From Pseudomonadota bacterium (lineage in GTDB: Bacteria; Pseudomonadota; Alphaproteobacteria; Rhizobiales; Devosiaceae), in assembly GCA_023390785.1 (NCBI GenBank), contig JAEWCE010000140.1, positions 1 through 26,175 of the forward strand: a stretch of DNA of 26,175 bases, given 5' to 3'. The position numbers and the translations under genes are program-made. The notes under the pieces were generated by a model. It was given only the letters and a program-made list of their open reading frames with translations. It did not search any database and was not told the DNA's origin. Numbering within the stretch: position 1 is the stretch's first letter; each line of letters begins with the position of its first letter. Below, piece after piece: positions 1 to 6,902 of this stretch.

Positions 1-261
1 GTTGAGCGCCTGGGTACGGAAGCGATCGGCAGTGATGACGATGACGCCGTCGTTGCTGAGGCGCGAGCCGGCGAGCCGCGCCGCCCGCGCCGTCACCGGC
101 TAGGGCAGCGACGGCGAGGCGCCGAGATCGAAGCGCAGTTGCGCCGCGGTCGAGACCTTGTTGACGTTCTGCCCGCCCGGCCCGGAGGCGCGGATGAAGG
201 CAATGACGATCTCGGCCGGATCGAGCGACAGCGACGCGGTGATGGCAAGACGGTTCGGCAT
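1..261 (-). pseudogene. arfB: ArfB-like peptidyl-tRNA hydrolase, interrupted by an in-frame amber codon
   Basis: ArfB (YaeJ) enters stalled ribosomes lacking a stop codon and hydrolyses the peptidyl-tRNA with a GGQ motif, as release factors do. Reading from the ATG at 261, the sequence shows the GGQ motif at residues 29-31 in the context RASGPGGQNVNKVSTA, which is diagnostic of the family. After residue 53 (ASPSLP) the frame hits TAG at 102-100. The same frame then stays open to the window edge for 33 more codons that still read as ArfB (ARLAGSRLS, GVIVITAD). One base change (for example GAG to TAG) would explain this. It is a nonsense-mutated gene or a sequencing error; the positively charged C-terminal tail lies outside the window. 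It is divergent from a CcmA-like fragment that starts 38-44 bp away. Confidence 0.8.
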
Positions 262-298
262 CGGCACAGCATAGCCGAGCGTAGCGGTTGCACCAGAA

Positions 299-403
299 GT
301 GACAATGCTCGCCGCCCACGACCTTGCCGCCGCCTATGACGGGCGGGTGGTGTTTTCCGGCCTCGATTTGACGCTGGAGCCGGGCGCGCATGCGCTTACC
401 GGT
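299..403 (+). pseudogene. Truncated ABC-transporter ATPase start (CcmA-like)
   Basis: From GTG 299 or ATG 305 the frame reads LAAHDLAAAYDGRVVFSGLDL and then LEPGAHALTG. This matches the first 30-odd residues of ABC ATPases, in particular the heme-exporter subunit CcmA. The next expected segment is the Walker A loop (PNGSGKST), but at about position 403 the similarity stops and the frame runs on into unrelated residues up to 622. There is no Walker A, signature or Walker B. This is therefore a 5' remnant left by a deletion or rearrangement, not a working ATPase. The CcmA assignment rests on a short stretch and any ABC ATPase is possible. It is divergent from the broken arfB. Confidence 0.55.
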
Positions 404-552
404 GCCTCTGTCCGATCGGGTCTCGGCGTAGACTCTGGGGGCCAGGAGGTGCCGCCCAAAGTGGCCTTGATGCTGTCGCCGGCGAAGCCGTCGGCGCCGC
501 AGGCGTCGTCGGCGTGGAGGGAAGGGTTGGCGCCTGCAGCCGGGGCGCACAA
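404..552 (-). pseudogene. Possible remnant of a small lipoprotein/I78-like inhibitor gene
   Basis: The minus strand carries about 49 codons (reading CAPAAGANPSLHADDACGADG, then TSWPPESTPRPDR) that abut the CcmA-like fragment end-to-end at about 403. The pattern of a Cys-Gly-Ala after a small-residue leader, followed by a PPxxxxxRP stretch, loosely resembles the N-terminal half of I78-family peptidase inhibitors. There is no ATG start (only TTG at 552), an in-frame stop lies a few codons upstream, and the conserved second half is missing. The identity is a weak guess; this is most likely decayed DNA. Positions 553-651 hold no gene apart from the ribosome-binding site of the next one. Confidence 0.2.
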
Positions 553-651
553 GCAACCCTGCTGCTGGTGTGCTCAATCGACAACTCTCTGTGCAAATGA
601 CGGCGGGCGAAAAACCGGCTAGAACACGGCGGTCGTTTCGGGGGGAAATCC

Positions 652-1167
652 ATGCCATCGCGTCTGTTTGCCGCTTTCGCCGCCGGCCTGCTGCTCACCT
701 TTCCTGCCGCGGCCGCCACCAGCCTGCCGGGGGGCGCCACGTCGCTCACCGAGGCGCATGACGACTGGACGGTGCGCTGCAACATCGAGCAGGGCAATGT
801 GCACTGCGCGGCGCAGCAGGAGCAGTTGTCGACACAGACCAAGCAGCGGGTGCTGGCGATCGAGATCCTGCCCGGCAAGGGGCTGCTCGACGGCACGCTG
901 GTGCTGCCCTTCGGGCTGGAACTGAGCAAGGGCGCGGTGCTGAAGGTCGACGACAAGCTGACCTCGCCGATGCAGAGCTTCAAGACCTGCCTGCCGTCGG
1001 GATGCCTGGTGCCGCTCAGCATCGGCGCCGACTGGGAGAAGGCGATGCGCGCCGGCACTGCGCTGACGATCGCGGCACAGGCGGTCAACGGCCAGGCCGC
1101 CAAGTTCTCGATCTCGCTCAAGGGGCTGGCCGGGGCGCTCGACCGCATCGCCGAGCTCACCAAATAG
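652..1167 (+). CDS. Invasion-associated locus B (IalB) family protein
   Basis: A 171-residue exported protein. Residues 1-22 form a signal peptide (hydrophobic core AAFAAGLLLTFP, cleavage near AAA). The mature part opens with the IalB-family pattern HDDWTVRC (C43), a second cysteine at C52, and later FKTCLPSGCLVPL with C113 and C118. These four cysteines are typical of the family and suggest two periplasmic disulfides. The start is chosen at ATG 652 because GGGGGGAAA lies just upstream. IalB proteins are common in Hyphomicrobiales and take their name from a Bartonella factor for erythrocyte invasion; in free-living species the role is unknown, so no virulence function is implied. A terminator follows immediately and the next gene converges. 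Confidence 0.88.
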   Translation: MPSRLFAAFAAGLLLTFPAAAATSLPGGATSLTEAHDDWTVRCNIEQGNVHCAAQQEQLSTQTKQRVLAIEILPGKGLLDGTLVLPFGLELSKGAVLKVDDKLTSPMQSFKTCLPSGCLVPLSIGADWEKAMRAGTALTIAAQAVNGQAAKFSISLKGLAGALDRIAELTK

Positions 1168-1169
1168 CA

Positions 1170-1202
1170 AGGGCCCGCCGAAGCGGGCCCTGCCGGGTTT
1201 TT
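1170..1202 (+). terminator. Rho-independent-type terminator after the IalB gene
   Basis: A perfect 9-bp stem AGGGCCCGC / GCGGGCCCT (1170-1178 with 1183-1191) closes on a CGAA loop three bases after the stop codon. Five T follow at 1198-1202 after a short GC spacer, which makes it slightly weaker than the ideal. It lies between convergent genes and may also serve the aquaporin transcript from the other side. Confidence 0.75.
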
Positions 1203-1215
1203 GTGGAACGGTGGT

Positions 1216-1932
1216 CTATTTGACCTGGCCGATATTGGCGGGGGTCTCGCCCGGCGACAGCAGCGCCCGCCAGATGATGCCGCCCAGCGCGCCGCCGACC
1301 AGCGGGCCGACGATGAACAGCCAGATCTGGCCCCAGGCGCCGGTGGTGGCAAAGATCGCCGAGGCGATGGAGCGCGCCGGATTGACCGACAGGTTGTCGA
1401 CCGGGATGCCGATGATGTGGATTGCGGTGAGGCAGAGGCCGATGGCGAGCGGCGCGAAACCGGCCGGCGCCGCGGTGCTGGTGGCGCCCAGGATCACCAG
1501 CACGAACATGCCGGTGAGCACGATCTCGGTGACCAGCGCGCTCAGCATCGAGTACTTGCCCGGCGACAGATCGCCATAGCCGTTGGCGGCAAAGCCGCCG
1601 GCGGCGAAATCGGGAGCGCCCGAGGCGATCCAGTAGACGATCACCGCCGCCACCGCGCCACCGACGATCTGCGCGATCCAGTAGGGGATGAGGTCCTTCC
1701 AGTCGAAACGGCCGGCGACGGCAAGGCCCAGCGACACCGCCGGGTTGAAATGGCCACCGGAAATGCCGCCCATGGCGTAAGCCATGGTCAGCACGGCGAT
1801 GCCGGCCGCAAGGCCGACGCCGATGAAGCCGACCCCGACGGTCGGAAAGCCAGCCGCCATCATTGCCGTGCCGAGCACCGCAAGGACCAGCCAGAAGGTG
1901 CCGAAGAACTCGGCAAAGAGTTTACGAGCCAT
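1216..1932 (-). CDS. aqpZ: Aquaporin Z-like MIP-family channel
   Basis: A 238-residue inner-membrane channel of the major intrinsic protein family with six membrane helices. Both half-helix motifs are present: NPAV at 63-65 and NPAR at 184-187. Neighbouring stretches (SGGHFNPAV, GYG, SPG.YSMLSALV, APAGFAPLAIGL) align without gaps to E. coli AqpZ. From memory of that protein the selectivity filter is Phe43/His174/Thr183/Arg189. Here the equivalents are Ala43, His172, Leu181 and Arg187. Two of the four pore-lining residues therefore differ, so strict water selectivity should not be assumed. It stands alone, convergent with the IalB gene, and the start is ATG 1932. Confidence 0.92.
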   Translation of the reverse strand: MARKLFAEFFGTFWLVLAVLGTAMMAAGFPTVGVGFIGVGLAAGIAVLTMAYAMGGISGGHFNPAVSLGLAVAGRFDWKDLIPYWIAQIVGGAVAAVIVYWIASGAPDFAAGGFAANGYGDLSPGKYSMLSALVTEIVLTGMFVLVILGATSTAAPAGFAPLAIGLCLTAIHIIGIPVDNLSVNPARSIASAIFATTGAWGQIWLFIVGPLVGGALGGIIWRALLSPGETPANIGQVK

Positions 1933-1976
1933 GACGCAATCGCCCCATAAGGTTTCCCACCGTCCGAGGGTTAGCC

Positions 1977-2861
1977 TCAGGCGCGATGTGGCGGAATCGC
2001 CGGCGCGGGGTTTCGCACCGGAAACTCACGCAGCAGGGGCTCGAGATGGTCTTCGAACAGCAGGCCGGGGCGGGCGGCAGCCGCAGCGGGATAAGTCTCC
2101 TCGGCCATGAGCGAGAGGCGAAGGAACGCCGCCATGCCCTCGGGGCCGGCGGGATCGGCCATGGGGTAGTGGCCGGTTTCGAGGCGGCGCAGCATTTCGC
2201 GTTTGCTGCGGAGCATCTTTTCGGTGACGCCGGGGCCGTTGCTCATCGACACGGTGAGCTTCAGATAATCGTGGAGCGGCGTGCCCAGGTGCCAGCTCGC
2301 CGGCACCGTGCGGTAGAGCTGCAGCAGGAGCTCGAGGTCGGTCATGTTGGTGAGCTCGAGGTCATAGCGGGCGTCGGTCCTGCGGCGATCCCACAGCAGC
2401 ATCGAATCCATCGACAGGCAGGTCCATTTGTAGACGGCAGGCGCGAGCTCGCGGTCGGCCCCCTGTCCGACGAGGCGCAGGCGGCGGCCCTGTTCGTCGA
2501 ACTCGTCGAGCGCCACCGAGACGATGGCGTGGTGCTCGAGCGCGGCGACGGCGCGTTCGAGCTTGTCGGGCTTGAAACGGTCGTCGGCATCGAGGATGGC
2601 GGCGTGGTCGGTGCCGATGGCGTCGAGGGCGACATTGCGGGCGCGCGAGGCACCGCCACCGATGGCCCCCGAGGAGAGGAATTTGAGGCGGCCGTCGCGG
2701 ATGCCGGCGGCGGCCAGCAGCGCCTCGTAATCGACGCCGTCGTCAGCAATGATGACGTGCTCGAACGCGGTGTAGGTCTGGGCGAGGACGGAGCGGACGC
2801 AGGCGACGATCCAGCGTTCGGCCCTGTAGGCGGGGGTGATGACCGCGACGGTCGCAACCAT
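1977..2861 (-). CDS. Glycosyltransferase family 2 protein
   Basis: A 294-residue GT-A-fold glycosyltransferase. The N-terminus AVITPAYRAERWI and Asp-Asp-Gly at 40-42 form the nucleotide-sugar binding start of GT2. The segment GGGASRARNVALDAI followed by ILDADDRF (DADD 91-94) is the metal-binding DxD region. There is no membrane segment, so it is cytoplasmic or peripheral; the acceptor sugar cannot be told. The start is ATG 2861, with AAGG seven bases upstream. It is transcribed away from hsp20 and shares a short intergenic region with it. No other polysaccharide genes adjoin it; the other glycosylation genes in the window lie 20 kb away. Confidence 0.88.
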   Translation of the reverse strand: MVATVAVITPAYRAERWIVACVRSVLAQTYTAFEHVIIADDGVDYEALLAAAGIRDGRLKFLSSGAIGGGASRARNVALDAIGTDHAAILDADDRFKPDKLERAVAALEHHAIVSVALDEFDEQGRRLRLVGQGADRELAPAVYKWTCLSMDSMLLWDRRRTDARYDLELTNMTDLELLLQLYRTVPASWHLGTPLHDYLKLTVSMSNGPGVTEKMLRSKREMLRRLETGHYPMADPAGPEGMAAFLRLSLMAEETYPAAAAARPGLLFEDHLEPLLREFPVRNPAPAIPPHRA

Positions 2862-2869
2862 GGCTCAAC

Positions 2870-2898
2870 CTTGAAGGAGACCGTGCCCGGCCCCATAT
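2870..2898 (+). promoter_or_regulatory. Sigma-32 (RpoH) heat-shock promoter of hsp20
   Basis: CTTGAA at 2870-2875 and CCCCATAT at 2891-2898 are separated by 15 bases. This fits the enterobacterial sigma-32 consensus (CTTGAA, 11-16 bases, CCCCATnT). It lies about 70 bp before the hsp20 start and points at it, giving an expected 5' leader of roughly 60 nt. Confidence 0.8.
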
Positions 2899-2966
2899 TC
2901 GGGCAGTCCGCCGGTGCCGCTGAGATTTGGGCCGGAGGGCAACGTTGCTTGTTGAAGGGCGGATCG

Positions 2967-3386
2967 ATGTCCCGCGTTTCGTTGTTTTCGGCGCCGTTCC
3001 TTTTGGGCTTCGATGCCTATGAGGAACGTATCGACCGGCTCAGCCGGGCCGCGGACGGCTACCCGCCCTACAATATCGAGCGCAGCGTCGATGACGACGG
3101 CAGCGAGCGGTACCTGATCTCGATCGCGGTGGCCGGGTTTGCCCTCGGCGATCTCGAAATCGTGTGGGACGACACGCAATTGGTGGTCCGCGGGAAGCAG
3201 CAGGACGATGGGTCGCGCCAGTTCCTGCATCGCGGCATTGCCGCCCGGCAATTTCAACGGAGCTTCCTGCTGGCTGACGGCGTTGAGGTGAAGGATGCCG
3301 TGCTGGAGCACGGCATGCTGGTCATTTCGGTGCTGCGGCCCAAGATCGAGAAACTCGCCCGGCGCATCGACATACGTTCTGCCTAG
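2967..3386 (+). CDS. Small heat-shock protein, Hsp20/IbpA family
   Basis: A 139-residue ATP-independent holdase chaperone. The N-terminal region has the IbpA-like pattern FDAYEERIDRL. The alpha-crystallin domain spans about residues 33-125 (PPYNIERS, YLISIAVAGF, LVVRGKQ, FLHRGIAARQFQRSFLLADGVEV, LEHGMLVISV). A C-terminal I-D-I motif near residue 135 fits the IxI oligomerisation plug. ATG 2967 is chosen over a far longer in-frame extension because homology begins at this methionine and AAGGGCG precedes it. A clear sigma-32 promoter lies upstream. The DUF1150 gene follows by 13 bp, presumably in the same mRNA. Confidence 0.92.
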   Translation: MSRVSLFSAPFLLGFDAYEERIDRLSRAADGYPPYNIERSVDDDGSERYLISIAVAGFALGDLEIVWDDTQLVVRGKQQDDGSRQFLHRGIAARQFQRSFLLADGVEVKDAVLEHGMLVISVLRPKIEKLARRIDIRSA

Positions 3387-3399
3387 GAAGGGGAACATC

Positions 3400-3684
3400 A
3401 TGCAAGACAGACCAGAAGAGACCAGTTTCGACAACCCACTGCGGCACCTGACGCCGGCGCAGTTCATGGCGCTGGGCGGCAACGCGGTGGTCTATGTCCG
3501 CTCGATCAAGGGCGGCAAGCTCAACGAGATCATGCCCCCCGACGAAATGGAAGCGTCGGACGACGACGCCGACTTCCAGCTGGTGGTGTCGGCCGACGGC
3601 TCGCCGTTGCTCGTCGCCGACAGCGTCGAGGCGGTCGAGGAGTGGCTCAGCGACAAGAATTTCGGCATCGTGGCGCTGCACTGA
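3400..3684 (+). CDS. DUF1150 family small protein
   Basis: A 94-residue acidic protein with the DUF1150 pattern: an N-terminal LTPAQFMALGGNAVVYVRSI, a variable acidic stretch (EASDDDADFQ), LVVSADGSPLLVADS, and a C-terminal W near residue 84. It has no signal peptide or membrane segment. ATG 3400 is preceded by AGGAAGGGG. As far as I recall, the family is mostly alphaproteobacterial and often lies directly after hsp20, as here. Co-transcription from the heat-shock promoter suggests a helper role in proteostasis, but its biochemical function is unknown. Confidence 0.85.
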   Translation: MQDRPEETSFDNPLRHLTPAQFMALGGNAVVYVRSIKGGKLNEIMPPDEMEASDDDADFQLVVSADGSPLLVADSVEAVEEWLSDKNFGIVALH

Positions 3685-3848
3685 GCGGCGGCGCAGTCGC
3701 TTTGTGCTGCGGCACAGCACCAGGTGCGAGGACGTATCGCACGCCCCCACCCGCTTGCGAGGATCGCGCTGCTCAGCAAGCCCGCGACCTCTCCCCGAGG
3801 CCGAGGTGAGCCAGATTTCCAGATCCCCTAGCCGATCTGCCCAGGCGG

Positions 3849-4322
3849 TCAGGCTGCCTTGGTGGCTTCCAGGGGCTGGGTGAGGATGGCGTAGAGCTTC
3901 TTCGGGTCGTTGGTGGCGCGCAGGGCTTCGGCGACGCTGTCGGTCCGCAGCACGCGGGCCACGCGGGCCAGGGCCTTGAGGTGGTCGGCGCCCGAGCCCA
4001 TGGGGGCAAGCAGCATCATGACGATATCGACCGGCTGATCGTCGACGGCTTCGAAATCCACCGGAGTCTCGAGCTTCATGAACACGGCGAGCACGCCCCT
4101 GCCCTTGAGCGGGGAGAACTTGCCGTGCGGGACGGCGATGCCGTTGCCGAGCCCGGTCGAGCCGAGCGATTCACGGTCATTGAGGGCCTCGAACACTTCG
4201 TCGGCCGATTGCCCGGTCAACGATGCGGCCTTGCCGGCCAGCTTCAAGAGGACGTCGCGCTTGGTGGTAATGTCCGTGCAGACAAGCACGGACTCCTCGG
4301 AGAGGATGTCGGCCAGTTCCAT
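3849..4322 (-). CDS. ptsN: Nitrogen-PTS EIIA component PtsN
   Basis: A 157-residue EIIA-Ntr protein of the regulatory phosphotransferase chain PtsP-PtsO-PtsN. The phosphorylated histidine is H66 in GIAVPHGKF, preceded by the conserved RESLGSTGLGNGIA. The C-terminal part (PVDIVMMLLAP, HLKALARVARVLR) matches the PTS EIIA-2 fold. In alphaproteobacteria PtsN tunes potassium transport, stringent response and nitrogen metabolism. It is the last gene of the rpoN-hpf-ptsN block, which is its usual place. The leader is 88 bp and includes a 12-bp palindrome (TCCGGCGCCGGA, 4345-4356), so it may also have its own promoter. Confidence 0.95.
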   Translation of the reverse strand: MELADILSEESVLVCTDITTKRDVLLKLAGKAASLTGQSADEVFEALNDRESLGSTGLGNGIAVPHGKFSPLKGRGVLAVFMKLETPVDFEAVDDQPVDIVMMLLAPMGSGADHLKALARVARVLRTDSVAEALRATNDPKKLYAILTQPLEATKAA

Positions 4323-4410
4323 TAATATCGAACCCTAAATTCTTTCCGGCGCCGGAGGTTGGATTGTTGCGATCTTCAGAAGCTGAAAATCGCTACGCAC
4401 TGGGAACGCT

Positions 4411-4986
4411 CTAGTTCGCCCTGAGGGCAGGATCGATCCAGCCAATATTGCCGTCGGCGCGGCGATAGACCACATTCAGCCCGCCATGTCCAGCATGGCG
4501 GAACATCACAATATCGGCCTGTGTAAGATCGAGTTCCATGACGGCTTCCTCCACGCTCATCTGCCGCAGATTCCGGGTCGTTTCGGCGATCACGGGCGGC
4601 GAATAATCCTCGGCGAGCTCGTCGTCGGCATCGTCGGGCGCCTGCAGCACATAGGCCTGGGCGGTGTCGGCGACGTCGCCATTGGCGGGGTGGCGGCGCT
4701 GCTTGAGCTTGCGGTTGTAACGGCGCAGCCGCTTTTCGATGGTCTCGGTCAGGATCTCATAGGCGGAGATGGCATCGCCGCCATAGGCGCTGGCCTGCAG
4801 CACGGCGCCCGAATCGAGATGCACCATGCACAGTGCATTGAAGCCGGACCCTTCGGGCTCGAGGGTCAGGTGGCCGGTGTAGCCCCCGTCAAAGTATTTC
4901 TTCACGACGCCGTCGAAATGGCCCTCAGCCCTGGTCCTGAGCGCATCGCCCACATCCATGTTCTTGCCTGAGACGCGTAGGGTCAT
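4411..4986 (-). CDS. hpf: Long-form ribosome hibernation promoting factor
   Basis: A 191-residue protein that dimerises 70S ribosomes into inactive 100S particles in stationary phase. The N-terminal domain (MTLRVSGKNMDVGDALRTRAE) is the RaiA/HPF ribosome-binding fold. A charged linker with RLRRYNRKLKQRR follows. The C-terminal dimerisation domain occupies about residues 140-187 (SVEEAVMELDL, DIVMFRHAG, LNVVYRRADG.IGWIDP), which defines the long form. Start ATG 4986 is preferred to an upstream in-frame start at 5085 because GAGGAG lies at the right spacing and homology starts there. The gene lies between rpoN and ptsN, in the classical sigma-54 neighbourhood. Confidence 0.94.
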   Translation of the reverse strand: MTLRVSGKNMDVGDALRTRAEGHFDGVVKKYFDGGYTGHLTLEPEGSGFNALCMVHLDSGAVLQASAYGGDAISAYEILTETIEKRLRRYNRKLKQRRHPANGDVADTAQAYVLQAPDDADDELAEDYSPPVIAETTRNLRQMSVEEAVMELDLTQADIVMFRHAGHGGLNVVYRRADGNIGWIDPALRAN

Positions 4987-5103
4987 GGAACTCCTCTTGG
5001 GGTGGTTGATCCTCCGGCGGCCAACGCGGACGTCGACCGCGTTCCCCGAGACTAGACCCGGGGAAGCTCCAGGAGCAATGCGCAAAGGGGGCCACGGTTG
5101 CGG

Positions 5104-5125
5104 CGCCGAACCGGCCGGTTCGGCG
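5104..5125. repeat. 22-bp perfect palindrome between rpoN and hpf
   Basis: The half-site CGCCGAACCGG is followed directly by its exact reverse complement, with no spacer. It lies about 120 bp before hpf and 50 bp past the rpoN stop. As RNA it would form a strong hairpin but no T-run follows, so it is not a standard terminator. It could instead be an operator for a dimeric regulator or an mRNA processing or stability hairpin. Confidence 0.6.
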
Positions 5126-5175
5126 GAATTGCCGGTTGATTTCCGTGCCGAAAGGTGGGTGCGATCGGGCGCCGC

Positions 5176-6666
5176 TCAGCGCGCCGCGACCAAGGCGCGC
5201 TTCTGCCGCCGGCGGATCACCGAGGAGGGGATGTTCATGCCCTCGCGGTATTTCGCCACGGTGCGGCGCGCGACCTCGATCCCCTGCTCCTTGTGCAACA
5301 TTTCGGCGATGGTGTCGTCGCTGAGGATGTCGTCGGCCGGCTCGGCGTCGATGAGCTGGCGGATGCGGTGACGCACCGCTTCGGCCGAGTGGTCGGCGGC
5401 GCCGGTCGAGGAGGCGAGCGCGGTGGTGAAGAAGTACTTCATCTCGAACAGGCCGCGCGGGGTCGAGACGTATTTGTTGGCGGTGACGCGGCTCACCGTC
5501 GATTCGTGCATGTCGATGGCGTCGGCGACGAGCTTGAGCGTCATCGGCCGCAGGAAGGCGATGCCGCGATGCAGGAACGCATCCTGCTGGCGCACGATCT
5601 CGGTGGCGACCTTGAGGATGGTCTGGGCGCGCTGGTCGAGACTCTTGGTCAGCCAGTTGGCGGTCTGCAGGCAATCGACGAGGAAGGCCTTCTCGGCGCT
5701 GTCGCGGGTCTTGCCGGTGACGGTGGCGTAATAGGTGCGGTTGACCAGGACGCGCGGCAGAATGTCGGTGTTGAGCTCGACGATCCAGCCGGCGGGGCCT
5801 TCGCGCACGAAGACGTCGGGCACCACCGCCTCGACCGGCCCGCGCTCGAAGGCGCGACCGGGCTTGGGATCGAGGGCGCGCAGCTCGCTCAGCATGTCGG
5901 CGAGATCGTCGCGGTCGGCGCCGACGGCGCGCGCCAGCGCCGCGAGGTCGTGGCTGGCGATGAGATCGAGATGCTCGAGCAGGCGCTGCATCATCGGGTC
6001 GAGCCGGTCGCGCTCGCGCAGCTGCAGCGCCAGGCATTCGGGCACGCTGCGGGCAAAGAGGCCGACCGGATCGAGCGTCTGCAGTTTGGCCAGCACCGCT
6101 TCGACGGCGGCGAGCGGGGCGCCGAGTTGGGCCGCAACGGTGTCGAGCTCGAGCGCCAGGTAGCCCGCCTCGTTGAGGCCGTCGGCGAGAAAGCGCGCGA
6201 TCAGCCGCTCGGCCGGATCGTCGAGGAGCAGGCCGATCTGTTCGTTGAGATGATCGGCGAGCGTCGGGCGGGCGGCAACGTATTGGTCGATGTCGGCCGC
6301 CTCGCCCGCATCGGACAGGCCGCCACCGCGGCTCCAGTCGGCGCTGAGGCGGTCCTCGCCGCGCTGCTCGGGAAAGACGTTGTCGACCTCGGTGTCGAAG
6401 CTCCCGGCGATGGCATCGGCGTCCTGGATCCGCTCGCCGGCCTCGACGGCGTCGTCATAGGCGGTGATTTCGGGCGCCGGCTCGGGCGTCTCCACCGGCT
6501 CGGTGCCGTCCTCGCGCTCGAGCAGCGGATTGCGCAGCAGCTCGGCATCGACGAAGGCGCCAAGCTCGAGATGGCTGAGCTGCAGCAGCCGGATCGACTG
6601 CATGAGCTGCGGCGTCAGCGTCAACGATTGCGATTGCCGGACCTCGAGCCGAGGCGACAGCGCCAT
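5176..6666 (-). CDS. rpoN: RNA polymerase sigma-54 factor
   Basis: A 496-residue alternative sigma factor that recognises -24/-12 promoters and needs an AAA+ activator to open them. Region I is glutamine- and leucine-rich (residues 8-50: RQSQSLTLTPQLMQSIRLLQ, then NPLLERE). An acidic region II follows (VEAGERIQDADAI and surroundings). The core-binding domain and a helix-turn-helix (residues about 365-395, with DMHESTVSRVTANKYV) come next. The RpoN box ARRTVAKYRE occupies 466-475, followed by NIPSS. Length and all regions are normal. It follows lptB after 236 bp that contain heptamer repeats, so it may have its own promoter or be affected by that structure. Confidence 0.97.
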   Translation of the reverse strand: MALSPRLEVRQSQSLTLTPQLMQSIRLLQLSHLELGAFVDAELLRNPLLEREDGTEPVETPEPAPEITAYDDAVEAGERIQDADAIAGSFDTEVDNVFPEQRGEDRLSADWSRGGGLSDAGEAADIDQYVAARPTLADHLNEQIGLLLDDPAERLIARFLADGLNEAGYLALELDTVAAQLGAPLAAVEAVLAKLQTLDPVGLFARSVPECLALQLRERDRLDPMMQRLLEHLDLIASHDLAALARAVGADRDDLADMLSELRALDPKPGRAFERGPVEAVVPDVFVREGPAGWIVELNTDILPRVLVNRTYYATVTGKTRDSAEKAFLVDCLQTANWLTKSLDQRAQTILKVATEIVRQQDAFLHRGIAFLRPMTLKLVADAIDMHESTVSRVTANKYVSTPRGLFEMKYFFTTALASSTGAADHSAEAVRHRIRQLIDAEPADDILSDDTIAEMLHKEQGIEVARRTVAKYREGMNIPSSVIRRRQKRALVAAR

Positions 6667-6774
6667 GGAGCCTATCCCGTGTGTTCAGCGCCGCGGGGAG
6701 CGCGGCACCAGGCGGACCATGGCTTATTCGCGGCGCGAGGGCAACCGTCGAGGGCAAGAAGCGTGCCAATATGG

Positions 6775-6893
6775 GGTGAATGGTGAATGGTGAATGGTGA
6801 ATGGTGAATGGTGAATGGAAGAGGGGGTCGCGGATAGTGGCTCGTCAACCGGTGCCTTCTCGCTATCTTACCATTCACTATTCACCATTCACT
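6775..6893. repeat. GGTGAAT heptamer array with facing inverted copies
   Basis: Six perfect tandem copies of GGTGAAT run from 6775 to 6816, plus two more bases of a seventh. About 50 bp downstream, 6871-6893 holds three degenerate copies in inverted orientation (ATTCACC type). The arm 6796-6818 can pair with 6871-6893 over 23 positions with two mismatches and a loop of about 52 nt. The whole structure lies in the lptB-rpoN gap. The unit length of 7 excludes a coding role because it shifts frame at every copy. This kind of array is prone to copy-number change by slippage. Confidence 0.9.
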
Positions 6894-6902
6894 CATTCGG
6901 CC

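Noticed and set aside
396..1352. 318-codon minus-strand frame opposite the IalB gene
   Set aside because: It has a shadow composition rich in Ser, Arg, Ala and Pro; the plus-strand gene has signal peptide, paired cysteines and terminator.
1986..2966. Long in-frame extension upstream of hsp20
   Set aside because: It is antisense to the glycosyltransferase gene, crosses the sigma-32 promoter, and Hsp20 homology begins only at ATG 2967.
3704..3720. Hairpin GTGCTG-CGGCA-CAGCAC after the DUF1150 gene as a terminator
   Set aside because: The stem is only 6 bp and no T-run follows. The gap 3685-3848 shows no convincing terminator or gene.
5155..6786. 543-codon open frame on the plus strand opposite rpoN
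   Set aside because: It is the complement of a clear sigma-54 gene; GC-rich codon bias keeps the opposite frame open. Its composition has no protein pattern.
6775..6818. Tandem repeats as a CRISPR array
   Set aside because: The units are 7 bp and directly adjacent, with no spacers and no cas genes nearby.
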